Below, one piece after another: positions 22,530 through 34,300 of a DNA stretch of 64,000 nt. The stretch is taken from assembly GCF_040869045.1 (NCBI RefSeq), contig NC_090322.1, positions 186,805,477 through 186,869,476 on the forward strand, read 5' to 3'. Made by a program: the position numbers and the translations under genes. A model generated the notes under the pieces. The model was not told where the DNA came from, did no database searches, and was given only the letters and a program-made list of their open reading frames with translations. The stretch is from Eurosta solidaginis (lineage: Eukaryota > Arthropoda > Insecta > Diptera > Tephritidae). The first letter of the stretch is position 1; every line of letters begins with the position of its first letter.

Positions 22530-23277
22530 CAGACCTGTAAAGTACTGAGTACATACTTGTACTAGTACCAAATAAGTACAAGTACTCAAGTACTTCAAAT
22601 CTAAGTACAAAGTATAAGTACTACGGTACTTGTACTTCGAATCCGAAAGTACAAGTAGATATACTAAAGAAATACTTGCAAGTACACGAAAGTACTTTTT
22701 CTGATAAAATGTGTCAGTTTGATTCATAAATGGAAAATCAAAATATGAGTGAAATTCATATTAGAAAGCAACAAGAAGTAAAAGAACATATTAAATAAGT
22801 ATAAATTGTACAAAAGCTAACAATATTAAAGTAGTTTTGTATTTGCCTTCATTAGTACTAGCTTTTCAAACGAAAAGCCCGTCATTGATTGCTTTGTAGA
22901 ACTATAAACTATGCCTGCTAAGGAAAATAAACGCTCTACTGGGTCGGAGGAAGCTGAGGACGTATTCGTTTTAAGTGATAGGTCCTTCATAAGAGGAAAA
23001 CTCTGAAGCACAATGAAATCTGCTGATGTATCATTAAAACACCGTAGAACTCTTCTTCAGCCATTTTGTCAAAGTTAGGTGATCGTAAGGGTGCTGGTTG
23101 ATCCGCTTCAAAACCATTCAATACTTATTAAAGTACTTCGAAAGTACTTACAAGTACTTTACTTTTACTTCAACAATTCAAGTATAAGTACCTCGATACT
23201 TATACTTGTACTAATTTTTCGAAGTACTGAGGTACTGATACTTGTATTTGTACTGGTACTTTTTCTTTACAGGTCTG
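22530..23277. mobile_element. hAT element, 748 bp, with exact 8-bp duplication
   Basis: GTGGAGAC at 22522-22529 is repeated at 23278-23285. The element begins CAGACCTGTAAAGTACTGAG and ends, inverted, with CAGACCTGTAAAG. Both subterminal 170-190 bp are packed with AAGTACTT-like words, likely transposase binding sites (inference). The middle holds the end of a hAT transposase on the minus strand, so this is a deletion derivative. Confidence 0.9.
22826..23011 (-). pseudogene. hAT transposase C-terminal dimerisation domain
   Basis: SSASSDPVERLFSLAGIV followed by a helix with SFEKLVLMKANTKLL matches the hATC signature of the family (SS..ER.FS..G, then LV..K.N). Everything N-terminal, including the catalytic domain, is missing. 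The exact TIRs and duplication suggest that the element moved after the deletion, using a transposase in trans. Confidence 0.75.
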
Positions 23278-23764
23278 GTGGAGACACACACTTTCTAGTA
23301 CTAATTTTATGAGCCACAATTTTATAAGTTTGATAAAGTTATACACTTAGCAATCCATATAGAGCTTGAGTGCATATGTATATATATGTATGTAAAAAAA
23401 CACAGCTGATAAGTAGATATGTGATTTAGAGTACATTGCTCTTCTATCACTAGTCAGTCACTGTCACGGATAGACATCGCTGCGACCTAAAAAATGGGGG
23501 TCTGCCAAGACCAATGGTCTTATACCATTTTCACACAGAAACTTAATCGAATCACAATTCTATTTACGGTCTGATTCTGAGCGTTACCGTTAAATTTGTA
23601 ACCGGAGTATTATGTCACCAAAAATCGTTATCAGTACTTTTATTCGCGATTCCTGCCCAGGCGGTAACGTTGTCATCAGGAAAAAATTCACTAGTGTCTT
23701 TGGGGAAATTTAAAATAGAATACGTACATATATAAGTGTGTAAACAAACAATAAAAGCGGCAAA

Positions 23765-23965
23765 ATGGAGATGAACAAGTAAGTAAATTCTGTGAATATT
23801 TTTGAAAGTTCTCAGTAAATTAATAAATGCTTATAATTATAGGAAGTATGCACGCACTACCCAAGCCCAGCTGCGATGGTATATTACCACCCCGAACTAA
23901 TGCCGGGAAAAAACTGCTCCAAAACGCCGAACCAAATTCAAGATTTGTGGAAAGAGAGTAGGAAC
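23765..23965 (+). pseudogene. Myb/SANT-like gene of a Harbinger element, remnant
   Basis: ATGGAGATGAACAA|GTAAGT looks like a first exon and donor; ATTATAG|GAAGTATG looks like the acceptor, giving MEMNKKYARTTQAQLRW. A one-base shift then leads to YYHPELMPGKNCSKTPNQIQ and DLWKE, which resembles the Myb/SANT-like or MADF-like protein partner of Harbinger transposases (family knowledge). It runs straight into the transposase remnant, so both genes are truncated. Confidence 0.45.
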
Positions 23966-23969
23966 CATG

Positions 23970-24182
23970 CAATGAAAGCGAAGTGGTTTGGTCATCCTTT
24001 GGCATCAAATCTTCGATTAGCATCTTACACGCTTCCTTGGGCAAACGAAAATGATGCTTGAATGTAGCACAGGGAAGGTTCATGGGATCACTATTGTTCC
24101 GAAGACTCCTCAAATTGTGCCTTCTCTCCAAAATTTCATCCTCTTCGTCTTCAATAAGTAGTAATAACAATAAACTAGACAT
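23970..24182 (-). pseudogene. Harbinger-like transposase, N-terminal remnant
   Basis: From the ATG at 24182: a leucine run, then EDEILERRHNLRSLRNNSDP and a segment FKHHFRLPKEACKMLIEDL. The latter is like the N-terminal helical region before the DDE domain in HARBI1-type proteins. The frame continues to 23820, but the text after about 23970 no longer looks related. The DDE catalytic part is absent. Confidence 0.45.
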
Positions 24183-24183
24183 T

Positions 24184-25456
24184 TTGATATATATATATAT
24201 TTATACTAGCAGACCCGGCAGACGTTGCTCTGCCCTAAATTTGGCTTATCTGCATACATTTCAATAAGCTTTTTCCGTCTAACTCTGCCATACCCCTCTA
24301 TACTTTTTCCTAATCTTTTTATTCACTTCTCCCTCCGTCTTTTTCGCTTCATCTCCATCTTCGTCTCATTCTATCTCTTTCTGAGTATCCTTTTCTCTTT
24401 TCTCCTTCTTCTTCATCTCTTATTGCCAGTCCCAGAGGGTGGTATGTATTTTGTTCCAGTCCCATTCCGAGTCTCTGTCTCAGTCCCAGTCCTAGTCCTA
24501 ATCCCAGTCCCAGTCCGTCTCTGGTATACTTCCCGGAAAAAAGCATCGTAAATACTAATATAGGCAAATTTATATACGAAATTTCCGGCAAATCGAATAG
24601 GACGTATGTGGGTATTATTAATTCTTGTCTTTATTTCGGCTTCGCATGCACATTTATCAGTTTTGCCAGGTTGATGCGACTAAATCGAATATCACAATGA
24701 ACTTTAGAGCTCTCAGCAACAGCTTTCATTTGATATCCATAATACAGACATATTCTAAGGGGTATCCGGGTCCATGTTTTGGTCTATATCTCGAGACCCT
24801 AGTCACGCACCGGTGTAAAACTTACTCTGTAATATAGCACACATCAACAGTTTCAATTTGATACCCATAATATAAAAACACATTCTAGGGGTACCCGGGT
24901 CCACGTTTTGGGCTATATCTCGAGACCCTAGCCTCCCAGTTGTATGAAAATTATCCTGTACTATAGCACTCATCAACAGTTTTCATTTGATATCTATATT
25001 GTATAAACACATTCTAGGGGTACCCGGGTCCACGTTTTGGGTTATATCACGAGACCCTAGCCTCCCAGTTGTATGAAAATTATCCTATACTATAGCACTC
25101 ATCAACAGCTTTCATTTGATATCCATACTGTATAAACACATTCTAGGGGTACCCGGGTCCACGTTTTGGGCTATATCTCGAGACCCTAGTCACCCAGGGC
25201 TATGAAAATTATCCTCTACTATAGCACTCATCAACAGCTTTCATTTGATATCCATATTGTATAAACACATTCTAGGGGTAACCGGGTCCACGTTTTGGTC
25301 TCAAGACCCTAGGCACGTAGCGAAAAAAAGGTAGACGTTGGCCGATTCTCAGAACTACCCAATATGCTCACAAAATTTCATGAGAATCGGTTCAGCCGTT
25401 TCGGAGGAGTTAAGCCTCTAAAACCGTGACAGAAGAATTTTATATATTAGATATAT
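24184..25456 (+). mobile_element. mini-me/DINE-type (Helentron-like) element
   Basis: Begins with a TA tract and CTAGCAGACCCGGCAGACGT, followed by a pyrimidine-rich tract with GTCCCAGTCCTAGTCC (the GTCY proto-microsatellite known from mini-me elements), a spacer, about five tandem units with a period of 129-130 bp (the GTACCC word falls at 24891, 25020, 25150 and 25279), and a tail with CATGAGAATCGGTTCAGCCG, ending TATATATTAGATATATA. No coding capacity. Nested in the Harbinger remnant. Confidence 0.75.
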
Positions 25457-25845
25457 ATATATTATTGTTAAACCGTTAAATTTTCACTACAATTCTGTTT
25501 TGCGCTTAAAATGTTTTATTTATTTTTCCAATCAACAGCTGTTTTGGTGGTTACATCGATGTTACCACCTATTCTAGTGGGTAAACAATTATCCGGTTAC
25601 TTTCGTGGGCAGAATACCAAAAGGGTGCAAAAGTTGGCACATGAAGAAAGTTGTTACCACATTAGAATCAGGCTGTTAATGAAGTAATTAAGTTTCCCCG
25701 TTCATACAGGGCGTTTTGCTTCATTAAGCAGCCCCAAAAAATATTTCGTTTTTACAAAAAATAGGATAATGAAAAGCAGCCGTTTCCTTCTTAACTATAA
25801 ATACAATCAAAATAAAATGCATGCGCACCTACCTATACCCACTCA

Positions 25846-27069
25846 GCATTTAGATGATTAAATTTTGAATTTCCCTACATATCAACACAATTTGATTACT
25901 CTTTCTGACTAAATAATGAGCTATCATACAATTGAACAAAAGAAATAATCAAATATGAATACTTTTGATTATGAAAAACTAAAAAGTATTTTTCGATCAC
26001 TTTTTGGAATCATTTTTGAAGTCCTTTAATGACTAAATTTTAATATTTCATAAAAACCAACAAAAAGAATAATCAAATATGCTTACCTTTGATGATCAAA
26101 AACTGAATATAGTTTTTCAATTACATTTTGGAATCATATTTGAATCAAATGTGTTTACTTTAGGCGATCAAAAATTTATAATCAAATTTTCATTCAGCTT
26201 TCTGAATCTTTTATGAATATATTTGTTGACTGAATAATGAATTTTATACTTGTTGAAATTTTACTTTTCATTAAAAATTTTATTTTTTTCACAACATATT
26301 TTTGCAATCACGAAGCTAAGAAAAAATATATAAAAATTTTATTACATATGTATTTATGCAAAAGATATTCTTCAAGACAAAAATAATGTAATGCTGCTCG
26401 TGAACGAAGATTTCCCCAACCATTTCTCCCCTTCAGCTTCCCATAAAATACATAATGATTGGACAATACATAGGTTGTGAGCTATTTGAACCCCAGGTAA
26501 GTGAAACTATCTTGACATACCTGGATACGGCTTCAACATCCCGTATCGTATTCGTATTTTAAGATGCAGACGATATTGCTGATGTTGGATGTTGTAGTCG
26601 CAGGTGTATATCGGCAAGTTTGTTTGCGAACTACCTTTGTTTCAAATAGCTCACTCCCGCATGATTTCTTCCCCTGATGAAATAAGGTTATTATGTAGTA
26701 TCCTATTTTGAATGAGATATGAGGAATAAATGCATTATAATGGCATTCAAAAATGATTCAAAAATCTCAACCAAAACTATTGAAATATATTTACGAATAT
26801 GATCAGAAAATGACTGAAAAGCAGTCAAATATTACTCTAAAACTATTAAAGCTCAATTTTACAATGATATCAAATATGAATAAAAAGCGTTTCGAAATAG
26901 GAACCATAAATGATTATTCAAGAATAATCGCATTTAACATACATTTTTCTCCCGACGATACATTAATTTTCGAACAGAAAATGCTTTTAAATTTGAACTT
27001 TTTTAATCATCTTGGGGTATGATATTTAAATATTTTTTGATCAATATTTTCAAAAAATGCTGGCTGGGT
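25846..27069. mobile_element. Candidate TIR element with internal repeats
   Basis: Left CCCACTCAGCATTT and inverted right CCCAGCCAGCATTT ends, each bordered by TA. The inner part repeats GGAATCATTTTTGAA and AATAATCAAATATG words. The 89-codon frame at 26753-27022 is low-complexity and AT-driven; I do not call it a gene. Boundaries tentative. Confidence 0.45.
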
Positions 27070-27620
27070 AGATGTTGCACCTAACCAAATATGTGCCTAT
27101 TTTCGAAAAAGCCTTATTATATTTTTCAGCAAATGCAGTGAAAATTAAATTTTGAATTTTTTCGTGTTTTCCATTTTTTCGTGAATTATTGAAAATAATT
27201 TATTTTTGATTTTCATTTGTTACATTGACAATAAAATTCGAAGCACCAAGCAAAACCGACTGGATTTTTTCACTCGATTAAGCATTCAATAAAGCAATAA
27301 TGAGATAATTAAGAATTGTATTTTGTATGGCAGATTGAGTTCAATTAGAGCTTTAATGTAGAAAACTTGTATAATTATTTCCTTAAGCGACTGTGTGAAA
27401 ACGGGATTATGATGGGCAGTTATTTTTTTACAGGATATTAGCAGCAAAACAGCAATCATTCGATCCACCCTTATGAGTTCACAATTATTAAAGCAAAGCT
27501 AGCAATTAAATATATTTTTAAACATGTAATTATCTATTTGTTATAATTTGTTTATTTTTAATATTTAGAACATACTCTCGTGCTTCCATTGACGTATACA
27601 AAAAAAAAAGACAAACTTAC
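27070..27620. other. Intron downstream of the 27.9-kb exon
   Basis: AT-rich; the donor GTAAGT is at 27615-27620 on the minus strand. Nothing else recognised. Confidence 0.4.
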
Positions 27621-27887
27621 ATTCGAACAGCAGCATGCATATTGAGCCCCGCCGCCACCGCCACTAGCCTTTTGACCGCTATTACTGCCACTGCTACTGG
27701 TTGGTGTTTTTGCTTGGCTAACTGGCGTTGTTGCACTATTACTGGAGTGTTTGATCGGCACTGACGCAGCGGGTGGTGGCGCTGCTAACTGCCTTCGACG
27801 TCGTCTTATACGCACCGGCGAACGCGCACCAACATAATTTGAGAACCGCCGACGCGAATGCCGCACAATTGACACCCAGTCAATCAT
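27621..27887 (-). CDS. First coding exon of an unrecognised gene (89 codons)
   Basis: From the ATG at 27887: MIDWVSIVRHSRRRFSNYVG, a very basic Arg run (possible nuclear signal), Ala/Pro, then Ser/Thr-rich text, a glycine run and CCC before the donor TCGAAT|GTAAGT. The exon is exactly 89 codons, so the donor is phase 0 and joins in frame to 21062-21271, about 6.3 kb downstream on the same strand. GC content and codon bias stand out from the flanks. The protein looks largely disordered. I do not recognise the gene. Confidence 0.6.
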
Positions 27888-28152
27888 TTATCTTATTTTC
27901 GCACTTCAAGTTTTAATTAAGTTTTAACTGAGTTTTATTTTATAGATGATGTTGTGATTTTAAATATTTTAAAACGTAGTGGCTTTATGTCATTCTATCA
28001 TTTCAGTTGTATTTGTGCGTTTGGTTTTATACCTAAAAGCAGCCATTTTTAAAAGCACTTTTTGAAATTGAACGGCAGCACTTCATAAGACGAGTAGTGA
28101 GAAATGTGTAAACCATTGTTTACTATATAGTTTGCATGGTTCAATTATGTAC
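27888..28152. other. 5' flank of the 27.9-kb exon
   Basis: Possible leader and promoter on the minus strand; no TATA box evident. Confidence 0.3.
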
Positions 28153-28384
28153 AGGTTGGCTCATCTCATCAGCTGATTTTATTTATGTCATTGCGTGGTC
28201 GAAGGGATTGTCAAAAGGAGATGGCAAACTCAAAATGAAACCAACACATTGGCAACATTTTACTTACACATACAAAAACTGCTAAGTTTTATGTTTCCAT
28301 TCTATACCATTCGCACCAACACCAATACATAGATTTTGACAATTTGAACAGACATATTTGGTTGCTTTACAGATGAGCCAACCT
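28153..28384. mobile_element. ~230-bp TIR element, copy 2
   Basis: AGGTTGGCTCATCTC at the left and its exact inverse core GATGAGCCAACCT at the right; same orientation and block order as 13563-13792. GTAC/GTAT flank the ends, a possible imperfect duplication. This is the better-preserved copy. Confidence 0.8.
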
Positions 28385-28894
28385 GTATATAGTTGAACCA
28401 TGATAGTTTGGCAGCTTATTTTGAGGTTATGTTGCGAATAGAGTGGAAGGCAGTGGACTAGGCAGTCGAATGACATATAATGAAGGAATGGTGTTCGGAG
28501 TTTTTTCAAAGTTAAAAAAAAAGATAAAAGCTTTAATATAAATAAAAATATTGTTTTAATAACAACAAAAATGCCTGATATATTCTATATACATAAATTC
28601 GTAAGGATTATCTCACTTTAAAATGTGAGCTAAATAATCTAAAGTTTTTTTGAAACTGAGTCGAGAACTGTGCGTGTGAATGTGCGAATTTTCACCGATC
28701 AGCTGTTAGTTGCGCTACTTGGTAAAATTTACAATGGTGTAAACTACCTTTGAAGTAACTTGGAACATTTTCCGTCATCCCTAGTCCAACTTCGGTTGAA
28801 TACTAACCGGCTTCGGTCTTGCGCCACCTTCAGTCCCATTTTTTATTCTTTTCCTTTCTCAAAAAATCACCCCAATCACAGCACGAAAAAACCC
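28385..28894. other. Intergenic, nothing recognised
   Basis: No coding or repeat signal that I can support. Confidence 0.4.
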
Positions 28895-29312
28895 TAACGC
28901 TTGGTTTTTAGTACGTCAAATTTGTCCACAAAAATGGTCATATCAATTAAAATGGCTTGTCATACAAAATGAAATGCGTTTGCCGCTATTTTTGACTACA
29001 AAGTGACAATTAAACTAACCACTAACTGACACACAATTTTCATTTGCTAACATGTGGCAATTTATTCTAATTTGCCAGCTGGCGTCCTATCAATAAATAA
29101 CAAATTAATAGCGTGTGAAACAACGGGAAATAATTAAAATGGCTTATGAAATAATGAACACACAATTTTAGCATGCATTGTTTTATCGATTACGAATCAG
29201 AACTGTGATATAATGGAAACGCCTTTGACCCCAACTGATATGCAGGTTAGACTAAGGCGGTTTTTCATCTCAGTAATTTTGACCTAATGAAAACCAAGCA
29301 TAAAGGCGTTCC
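28895..29312. mobile_element. ~420-bp TIR element (GCTTGGTTTT ends)
   Basis: Left AACGCTTGGTTTTTAGTACG and right, inverted, TTATGCTTGGTTTTCATTAG. The inner GCGTTTGCCGCT and GTGATATAATGGAAACGC words recur at 15.8-15.95 and 17.5-17.9 kb. Non-coding. Confidence 0.55.
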
Positions 29313-29802
29313 AATGAGATATGCAGCTCACCATCAAATCTCTCTGGAACGATTCGGATCAGTTGTATGATAGTTAGCAGTTCTCAACTCATGTGTACAC
29401 ATATTTTTTTCCCGAACCAGTCCTAAAATTTTAGTTTCAAATTCAATAAAAATTATCAAACTAATAGCTCGTATTATTTGTTCTTAAAACCGTGCCAAAT
29501 AAAACTGTTAAATTTCTTTAGTGCTACTAAGTAAATAGGGTTAGCTGATAAAAATCTACCCCAAAAACACGAAATCAACAGAGGCACCTTGTGGATCTGA
29601 AATTCATCCAGATTGGGAACGCAACCTTGTTCTTGCATTTACATACTAAATTTTTATCGGGATCTGGATCAGTGTGCATTGGATTTCAGCTATTATTTCA
29701 TAATAAGAACGCGCTAACCCTCGTTCAATCTGTGCTCTCTTGTATGAAAAAACAAAACGAAATAATTTTGTTTTCTAATTATAGTCTAAGAACTGGTAAG
29801 CA
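29313..29802. other. Intergenic, nothing recognised
   Basis: No feature supported. Confidence 0.4.
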
Positions 29803-29984
29803 TTTTTGAGCAGATATTTGAGGCACAATGAAAGTTATGTACAATGCTTTTTTAATGGTATCTAAATATAGAAACGCAGAACTGGCTAAGGGGTGGCGGG
29901 GCTGAAACAACCCTTGAATTTAATAAAAAAATAAATTTTTGTATGCTAAAAATGTTTTTGAGGCACTTTGAAAATTAAATATTG

Positions 29985-30245
29985 TAACGAATATTAGCAA
30001 CACTAAGGAGTAATGTCATCTCTAAGCCGATGCTAAGCAGTGACGTGAATGCACATCAATAATTCAATAATTATGTCTACACATATGTATGTACACGCAG
30101 CGGAGAAGCAACGCACAAACACATGCAGATGTCTTATCTGAGATATGCAATTATAATTGTGGAAGTGTCGCTCACAAACAGATAACCAACTAGTAGATTC
30201 TAGAACAGAAGCGCCTAGAAGATGCAATTACATAAAATAAAATAC
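29985..30245 (+). mobile_element. Partial LTR, relative of the LTR at 58585-59266
   Basis: TGTAACGAATATTAGCAACACTAAG matches the start of the 58.6-kb LTR (with small differences), followed by AGCAGTGACGTGAATGCA, ACACATATGTATGTACACG and GCCTAGAAGATGCAATTA in the same order. The 3' third of the LTR is missing. Confidence 0.7.
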
Positions 30246-30410
30246 AAAGATGTTGTTTTGCCATTTAATGTTAACCTCAAAGATGGGTATCATACACATT
30301 GTCACAAAAATTTTCTTGCTGTAATGAAAAAATATTATGACAACACTTCAAGGGAAACAGATATAAGTAAATCAGGTATTGTAATAATTAATATATTTTT
30401 GGAATCGTAA
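30240..30410 (+). pseudogene. Coding-like remnant inside TIR element
   Basis: The frame includes KYKDVVLPFNVNLKDGYHTH then CHKNFLAVMKKYYD. The spaced His/Cys and DGYH..C.KNF look like a zinc-binding fragment I associate with unnamed insect proteins linked to transposons; this is weak. The open frame's first codons lie in the LTR fragment. Confidence 0.25.
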
Positions 30411-30951
30411 TCCGTGATTTGTGTTGCTAAACACGTGAACCATTCACTATGCTTCGTATATACTAAAAAACAAAAATCCTAAAAATTTAATACATATTAA
30501 CATTACAAATTTTTATTTATTGTTTTAATAATTTCTTTCGGCGGTTTCATGATTTTGTTAATTGGCAGGTAGAAAGTCCCATCTAACACTCTGTCTTTCT
30601 GACAATATTTTTTAAAAATTATAAATAATATGTGGTTAAAATTTCAACGTGCCTCAAAAACATTTTTTCAATTAAAATAAAAAAAAATTGCAATCACCTG
30701 GTAAAGTTTTAGACCCAACCAAATAATCTGGCTTATTTCTTTTTATATTTTTCAAATATTAAATTTTAACACATTTAATTTTCAATGTGCCTCAAAACCA
30801 TTTTTAGCATACAAAAAAAATGTTGTTAAATTCAAGGGTTGTTTCAACCCCGCCACCCCAGTTCTGCGTTTCTAAATTTAGATACCATTAAAAAAGCATT
30901 CTACATAATTTTCATTGTGCCTCTAATACCTGCTCAAAAATGCTTACCAGC

Positions 30952-31361
30952 CCTCCTACTATTATTTAAATAATTAAAAATTGTTATTTTCCAAAGGGTA
31001 CAATAGCACACCAAAAGAGGGCAGAAAAAGCGCATTTAAAGCTATTCAAATTTGAATTTAGTCAAAACGCAATGAAAATGAGTGCTGTCAAAAAGCAAAA
31101 GCGCCATAGGAATACAAGACCGAATTAAATAGATGCGCGCTGGGAGCAGAGGAGGCTATTGTACTCGGCCACAATGCCTCGTTGACAAAACAACAACAAA
31201 ATAGAATCACAAACATACATCAAAAACATACAATTAAAAACAAAAGAATATAAAAAGTAAAAAAACAACAAACATTTAGGTAGTATTTAGCAGCTGATTG
31301 CTCCTTTTTTACTTGTCCCAGAAAATTCTCGGCATACTGGCCCACCTTTTTTAAAATGCCC
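30952..31361. other. Intergenic, nothing recognised
   Basis: Includes ACAACAACAAAATAG-type short repeats at about 31190; no feature supported. Confidence 0.4.
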
Positions 31362-31373
31362 TTGTTAGGAACT

Positions 31374-34300
31374 GGCTAGGCCACTTTGACATAATCGGTT
31401 TAAGGGCTAGCCGGGGGAGATCTCATCGGCAGCGTCTGTACACCTCTAGGTGCGGCTGCAAGCGGGCGTCTGTCTTGGAACAAGCGGCTCGCTATATAAA
31501 CGTGCCAAGTAACATTTTCACCCCCGCTGAGCGGGTTGTGCGCTGGGCTTGGGACCCGCCACGTAAAACCGTACTCCAATGAAATATAACAACAAGCCTC
31601 GGATAAATACACTCTCTATTGATGACGACCATGGCAAACGTTTGAAGGACAATGAATTGAGGGCATGCACCTGGAACGTCCGCTCCCTGAATGGGATTGG
31701 TGCAGATGCCCGGCTGGTTGATGTCCTCGTCAAAGCAAAATCTGACATCACCGCCATCCAAGAAATGCGTTGGACGAAGCAAGGAAGAAAGAAGATAAAA
31801 AATTGTGACATATATTGGAGTGGCCATGCGAATAAGCGCAGTTTCGGCGTCGGATTCGTGGTGGGAGAGAGACTTTGTCGCCAAGTGCTGGCGTTCACGC
31901 CTGTGGACGAGCGTCTCGCCGCTATTCGAATAAAAGCAAAATTTTTTAATATATCATTCATCTGCGCCCATGCGCCGACAGAGGAGAAAGACGATGAGGT
32001 GAAAGACACTTTTTATGAACAATTAGAACGCACATACGAGCGCTGCCCCCGTCATGATATAAAAGTCGTGCTTGGTGACTTTAACGCCAGGGTGGGCAAA
32101 GAAGGTGTTTTTGGCCCTACAGTCGGAAAGTTCAGCCTACACAATGAAACTTCTCCTAACGGACTGAGGCTGATTGACTTTGCCGGTGCTCGAAACATGG
32201 TCATATCAAGCACGAGGTTCATGCATAAAAAGATACATCAAGCTACATGGCTGTCTCCTGATTGAAATACTCGCAATCAGATCGATCACGTTGTGATAGA
32301 CGGACGGCATGCCTCCAGTGTTTTAGATGTGTGAACGATCCGAGGACCTAACATCGATTCGGACCATTATCTCGTTGCAGCCAAAATACGCACCCGCCTC
32401 AACGCGGCTAAAAACGAGAAACAAAAAACACAAGGAAAGCTGGACGTCGAAAAGCTTCAATCACAACAGACTGCCAATGATTTCGCAACTCGACTCTCAC
32501 ACCTGCTCTCTGAGGGCACAACTCATCCTGAAGGAATACAGGAGCAGTGGGAGCATATCTCCAAAGCACTTCATACTGCCGCCGAAGAAAAAATTGGTTA
32601 CCGGCGGCCACGAAAAAACAACTGGTATGATGAAGAATGCCGCGTTGCAACCGAAAGAAAAGACGCTGCCTACAGGGCTACGTTAAAAGCGAGCGCGACA
32701 AGAGGAGTGTGTGAACGCTATCGTGAGTTGAAAAGGGAAGCGAGACGCCTTTTCAGGAAGAAAAAAGCAGAAGCAGAAAGGCGTGAGTGCGAGGAGCTTG
32801 AGCTGCTAGCCACCAGGAATAACGCCCGAAAATTCTACCAAAAAATACGGCGACAGACGGAAGGTTTCAAGACCGGGGCAAACTCCTGTAGGAATGAAAA
32901 CGGCGACCTTGTAACTGATGTCCAGAGAGTGCTTAGATTATGGAGGGAACACTTCTCTGCTCTCCTAAATGGAGGCAGCAATTCACCGCGCAGAGATGAA
33001 GAACCCGATCCCGCAATCGATGATGATGGAATATATGTCCCCCCGCCCGATTATGACGAAGTTAGAATAGCAATAACCAGATTGAAAAACAACAAGGCCG
33101 TGGGCGCTGATGGATTGCCTGCGGAGCTATTCAAGTTCGGCGGCGAGGAGTTGGTAAGGCGCATGCAGCAGCTTCTTAGCAAAATATGGGCGGACGAAAG
33201 CATGCCCGACGGTTGGAATCTAAGTGTTCTTTGCCCAGTCCACAAGAAGGGGGATACTGCAAAATGCACCAACTATCGCGGAATCAGCCTTCTTAATATC
33301 GCATATAAGGTCCTTTCAAGTGTATTGTGCGAAAGATTGAAGCCCACCGTGAACCGGCTGATTGGACCTTATCAGTGCGGCTTCAGACCTGGTAAATCTA
33401 CCATCGACCAGATTTTCACAATGCGCCAAATCTTGGAAAAAACCCGTGAAAAGAGAATCGACACACATCACCTCTTCGTCGACTTTAAAGCCGCCTTCGA
33501 CAGCACGAAAAGGAGCTGCCTATATGCCGCTATGTCTGAATTTGGTTTCCCCGCAAAACTTATACGGCTGTGCAAAATGACGTTGAGCAACACCATCAGC
33601 TCAGTCAGAATTGGGAAGGACCTCTCCGAGCCGTTCGAAACTAAACGAGGTTTCAGACAGGGTGACCCCCTATCGTGCGATTTCTTTAATTTGATGCTGG
33701 AGAAAATTATACTAGCTGCAGAACTTAACCGCACTGGAACAATATACTATAAAAGCGTGCAATTACTGGCATATGCTGATGACATTGATATCATCGGTCT
33801 AAACACCCGCGCTGTTAGTTCTGCTTACTCCAAGCTGGAAAAAGAAGCGGTAAAGATGGGTTTGATGGTGAATGAGGACAAAACGAAGTACCTGCTGTCA
33901 TCGAGCAAAGAGTCAGCGCATATGCGCCTTGGCAACCACGCTACTGTTGGCAGCCATAATTTCGAAATAGTAAAAGACTTCGTTTATTTGGGAACCAGCA
34001 TCAACACTAGCAATAACATCAGCACTGAAATCCAGCGAAGAATCAATCTTGCCAATAAATGCTACTTTGGACTAGGTAGGCAATTGAAAAGTAAAGTCCT
34101 CTCTCGGCGAACGAAAATCATACTCTACAAGTCACTTATCGTACCCGTCCTGCTATATGGGGCAGAAGCATGGACCATGACAACAGCAGATGAAGCGGCT
34201 TTGGGAGTGTTCGAGAGAAAAGTTCTTCGAAAGATTTATGGACCTCTACGCGTTGGCGATGGCGAGTACCGAAGAAGATTTAATGATGAGCTGTACGAGC

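Larger units (their letters stand above)
23569..25673. mobile_element. PIF/Harbinger-like element split by a mini-me copy
   Basis: The left end GGTCTGATTCTGAGCGTTAC and the inverted right end GCCTGATTCTAATGTGGTAA are diverged terminal repeats; farther in, both have CTGCCCA..GTAAC. Inside are convergent remnants of a Myb/SANT-like gene (plus) and a transposase (minus), the two-gene plan of Harbinger elements. The mini-me insertion lies just upstream of the transposase ATG. The target duplication is not obvious. Confidence 0.55.
29803..30951. mobile_element. TIR element with ~175-bp inverted repeats and nested LTR fragment
   Basis: CTGGTAAGCATTTTTGAGCA at the left and its inverse at the right (ending 30951) open inverted repeats of about 175 bp, including GGGGTGGCGGGG and AGAAACGCAGAACTGG. 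Between them are a partial LTR (29985-30245) and a short coding-like remnant. Confidence 0.7.

Noticed and set aside
23876..24061. Stand-alone small plus-strand gene
   Set aside because: Better explained as the shifted frame of the Harbinger Myb/SANT-like remnant, running into antisense transposase.
31492..32009. Two minus-strand frames of 130 and 163 codons
   Set aside because: Shadows of the RTE endonuclease on the plus strand.
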